A DNA stretch of 64,000 bases from an uncultured Lachnospiraceae bacterium (GTDB lineage Bacteria > Bacillota > Clostridia > Lachnospirales > Lachnospiraceae), in contig CAJUAO010000003.1 in the NCBI GenBank assembly GCA_910584685.1, positions 148,224 through 212,223 on the forward strand. The letters are read 5' to 3'. Below, in pieces: positions 62,025-64,000 of this stretch. The position numbers and the translations under genes were made by a program. The notes under the pieces are model-generated. The model was given only the letters and a program-made list of their open reading frames with translations. It searched no databases and was not told the origin of the DNA. The stretch's first letter is position 1. Each line of letters opens with the position of its first letter.

Positions 62025-63122
62025 TTATTTTTCTGCGTGGAGCTGCTCTTTTTGCTGCAAGTAGAACATCGTTTTCTGCGTCTCGATTTCTTCTCTCAGT
62101 TCCTCCTCTGTCGGCAGATAGAGCTTGTACTTGGAAGCAAATAGCTGTTCGTTTCCGTGCATAACGGAATATCTTGCAATATCCTCATCGGTTTCGGAAC
62201 ACAGCACAATCCCTATTGTCGGGTTGTCGCCCTCGCTCCGCTTCAATTCATCATACATCCGGATATACATATCCATCTGCCCCACATCCTGATGTGTGAT
62301 CTTCTGTGTTTTCAGGTCAATCAGCACAAAGCATTTCAAGATGTAATTATAGAAAACGAGGTCGATAAAATACTCCTGCTTTTCGGTATGAATATGCTGC
62401 TGTCTTGCGACAAACGCATAACCCTTGCCAAGCTCCATTAGAAACTTCTGCAAATTTGTCAGGATACTCTTTTCAAGGTCGCTTTCCGTAAAATCCGTAT
62501 TGGAAGCCAGTCCTAAAAATTCCGCCACGACCGGATTTTTAATGAACTCCAGTTTGTCGCTCTGATATTCTGCGGTCAATTCCTTCATTTCTTTTTCTAC
62601 AAGCTCTTGCTTCTGCGTCTGAAGCATACGGTAATAATACTGTGAGGAGACATTGCGTTGTAATGTCCTGACGCTCCAAGTCTGCTCCCTCGCTTCTTTT
62701 TCATACCAAGCACGGGCGTTTGAATCTTTGACCTGCAACAGTACCGCATAATGCGACCACGAGAGAAGCCCCGTAGATTTTCCAGATGCCGTCTGGAAAA
62801 TCTCTGGATATGTTTTGTAAAAAGAATAAAAGCTGTATAGATTGGATTTAGTATATCCCTTTCCATACTCAGCAGACAATTCTCCCGCCAGCTTCTTTAT
62901 AACCTCAGCTCCGTATTTCGCCCTGTCCTCGCCCTGCATTTCTTCGCTTGCAATTCTATACCCAAGCAGCCAGTTCCGCTGCACAAGCGTTGTATTGACC
63001 ACCTGATATGCGGCTCTTTGTGAGGTTTCGATAATCCCACACATATCCTTTAATATATCGTCTGTTTTTTCAAAATTAGCCATAATGCTATTTTGTCCGA
63101 AATTCATCAATTTATTATCCAT
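62025..63122 (-). CDS. DUF1016/YhcG-family PD-(D/E)XK nuclease
   Basis: 365 aa, family length. The N-terminal DUF1016_N part (about 20-160: WLLGYRIASEEMQGEDRAKYG, KKLAGELSAEYGKGYTKSNLYSFYSFY, LLSWSHYAVLL) and the nuclease part (about 185-340: FLMELGKGYAFVARQQHI, then FIDLVFYNYILKCFVLIDLK with the D and D-x-K residues, and DVGQMDMYIRMYDE) are complete. YhcG-type genes often accompany type I restriction loci and mobile elements, as here with hsdS nearby. GC and codon use are higher than in the eCIS region, suggesting a separate origin. Confidence 0.92.
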   Translation of the reverse strand: MDNKLMNFGQNSIMANFEKTDDILKDMCGIIETSQRAAYQVVNTTLVQRNWLLGYRIASEEMQGEDRAKYGAEVIKKLAGELSAEYGKGYTKSNLYSFYSFYKTYPEIFQTASGKSTGLLSWSHYAVLLQVKDSNARAWYEKEAREQTWSVRTLQRNVSSQYYYRMLQTQKQELVEKEMKELTAEYQSDKLEFIKNPVVAEFLGLASNTDFTESDLEKSILTNLQKFLMELGKGYAFVARQQHIHTEKQEYFIDLVFYNYILKCFVLIDLKTQKITHQDVGQMDMYIRMYDELKRSEGDNPTIGIVLCSETDEDIARYSVMHGNEQLFASKYKLYLPTEEELREEIETQKTMFYLQQKEQLHAEK

Positions 63123-63220
63123 TCAATTCCATATCCTTTCAGCGGTCAATCTTTTTTTCTCTGATTAAAGTACCACGGTTTCGGTTTGTAGGCAAATCCT
63201 TTTCTCCCTCCATTATTTCC

Positions 63221-63962
63221 GATAAACGATAATTTAGAGCAGCAAGCCAAGCTACTTTACAATTACTGGTTCACACAATTTGATTTTCCTGATGAAAACG
63301 GCAAGCCTTACCGTTCAAGCGGCGGTCAAATGGTGTGGAATGACACATTAAAGCGTGAAATTCCCCTTGGTTGGGAAGCATATAATATAAAACAGCTCAC
63401 AACTATCACTTGGGGGCAATGTCCTGATGGAGCAAACATTTTGCCAATAGACACAATCGAAGACGATGTATTAGACTACTGCTCCGGTGCTGGTGATATG
63501 AAAAATGGTTTTGTTGTTAAATGCAAAGCCAAAACCAATGGTAGTAAGCGGCTATCTAAAGCGAACGATATACTTGTATCCATTGCAGGAAAAATAGGCG
63601 ATATGTGCGTTGTAGATCACACAATTTCGCTTGGAAGAGCTGCTATGGCTTTTTCTGCAAATAATCCTAACGAACACCTATACTTATATATCACGCTTAG
63701 CCTGTTGAATAAGAAGATGACCACAATCTCGTCAGGTTCAATTCAAAAGGTGATTAACAGTAATCACATAGATGAGTTTAATTTTGCTTATAATCAGCAG
63801 ATAGTCAAAAAATGGAGTAGCAAGTACAATCTAATCTTTAGTCAACTAATTTCACTTTCGCAAGAGAATGAAAGGCTTATTACCTTCCGTGACTGGCTTT
63901 TGCCAATGCTAATGAACGGTCAGGCAACCGTTTCCGACTAAGCCGCTAAATTATCGTTTATC
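63221..63962. repeat. Invertible hsdS segment bounded by 17-bp inverted repeats
   Basis: GATAAACGATAATTTAG at 63221-63237 recurs as its exact complement at 63946-63962. The repeat codes for the conserved E-I-N-D-N-L segment in the central helix of HsdS. Inverting the DNA between them would join the truncated minus-strand hsdS coming from the right edge to the half gene inside, in frame (N-D-N-L then E-Q-Q-A-K-L-L-Y). No recombinase gene lies within the window. Confidence 0.8.
63228..63941 (+). pseudogene. hsdS: Silent hsdS half (second target-recognition domain)
   Basis: From 63228 the frame reads NDNLEQQAKLLYNYWFTQFD, the central spacer helix of type I specificity subunits, then FPDENGKPYRSSGGQMVW and a target-recognition domain (LKREIPLGWEAYNIKQL ... 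GRAAMAFSANNP ... SGSIQKVINSNHI) ending at a second helix (LISLSQENERLITFRDWLLPMLMNGQ). It has no promoter or start of its own ahead of the repeat; an internal ATG at 63330 is not a natural start. It is thus a storage cassette that becomes expressed only after inversion. Intact as a half gene, not decayed. Confidence 0.82.
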
Positions 63963-64000
63963 TCATTATTTCTTTCAATTTTGTCATCAATCAACGCAAG
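63938..64000 (-). CDS. hsdS: C-terminal end of a truncated expressed hsdS (5' part outside window)
   Basis: On the minus strand from the right edge the frame reads LALIDDKIERNNEINDNL, the central HsdS helix, then A-A and a TAG at 63938-63940. The sequence is cut exactly at the inverted repeat, where a full-length HsdS would continue. In the present orientation the protein lacks its second target-recognition domain. Only about 20 residues are inside the window. Confidence 0.75.
   Translation of the reverse strand, partial: LALIDDKIERNNEINDNLAA

Noticed and set aside
63330..63941. Independent 203-aa gene starting at 63330.
   Set aside because: The conserved HsdS spacer helix continues upstream in the same frame to the inverted repeat at 63237, so the ATG is internal to a silent half gene.

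Overview
The window comes from a low-GC, monoderm, probably spore-forming Firmicute. The family Lachnospiraceae is my inference from MecA, a CwlD-type amidase, a YwmB-like protein, strong AGGAGG ribosome binding sites and consensus SigA promoters. No rRNA, tRNA or CRISPR array was recognised.

Region 1 (about 1.3-33.1 kb, all minus strand) is a complete extracellular contractile injection system (eCIS, the phage-tail-like Afp/PVC family), apparently one long operon read from 32887 down to 1275. In transcription order it encodes: AAA+ ATPase (Afp15-like), tail terminator (DUF4255, Afp16-like), a 600-aa protein with a C-terminal Ig-like segment, and four envelope proteins (a tail-anchored protein, a MORN-repeat protein, a TolC-like coiled-coil protein and a large membrane-anchored coiled-coil protein). 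It continues with a PAAR-like DUF4280 protein, sheath, inner tube, a tail-assembly chaperone-like pair that may be joined by a -1 frameshift, a second tube protein, and a highly repetitive ~980-aa protein in the tape-measure position. The last part holds a duplicated Afp7-like domain protein, hub, spike, gp25, two baseplate J-like wedge proteins, a gpI-like wedge protein, a STAS protein, a membrane SpoIIE-type phosphatase fused to an anti-sigma-like ATPase domain, and finally a protein with a deaminase-fold motif pair that is the best candidate payload. A separate AlbA_2/HATPase regulator with its own promoter follows and runs off the left edge.

Region 2 (33.1-44.0 kb, minus strand): UDP-galactopyranose mutase; a GGDEF/degenerate EAL/LamG protein; the L-arabinose operon araA-ribulokinase-araD; a CwlD-like amidase and a GH18 lipoprotein. 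Region 3 (44.1-51.0 kb, minus): an ABC-2 exporter (ATPase and two permeases, one fused to a large extracytoplasmic domain) with two lipoproteins and a small secreted protein. Region 4 (51.5-54.3 kb, minus): a three-gene unit of a Ser/Thr kinase fused to a degenerate ParA-like domain, a second degenerate ParA-like protein and a SAF/CpaB-like protein, resembling an orphan part of a Tad pilus locus.

Region 5 (54.6-60.9 kb) is ordinary core genome: mecA, a DUF1858 protein, a YwmB-like protein on the minus strand, a small hypothetical protein, a SAM methyltransferase and a large membrane-anchored protein. Region 6 (60.9-64.0 kb) is accessory: a HEPN-like membrane protein, a decayed gene, a DUF1016/YhcG nuclease, and part of a phase-variable type I restriction specificity locus. 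There, a silent half hsdS lies between 17-bp inverted repeats opposite the truncated end of an expressed hsdS.

The features most likely to be new are the envelope module, including a TolC-like protein, inside a monoderm eCIS operon; the repeat-built tape-measure candidate; the deaminase-like payload; and the operon-encoded partner-switching pair.
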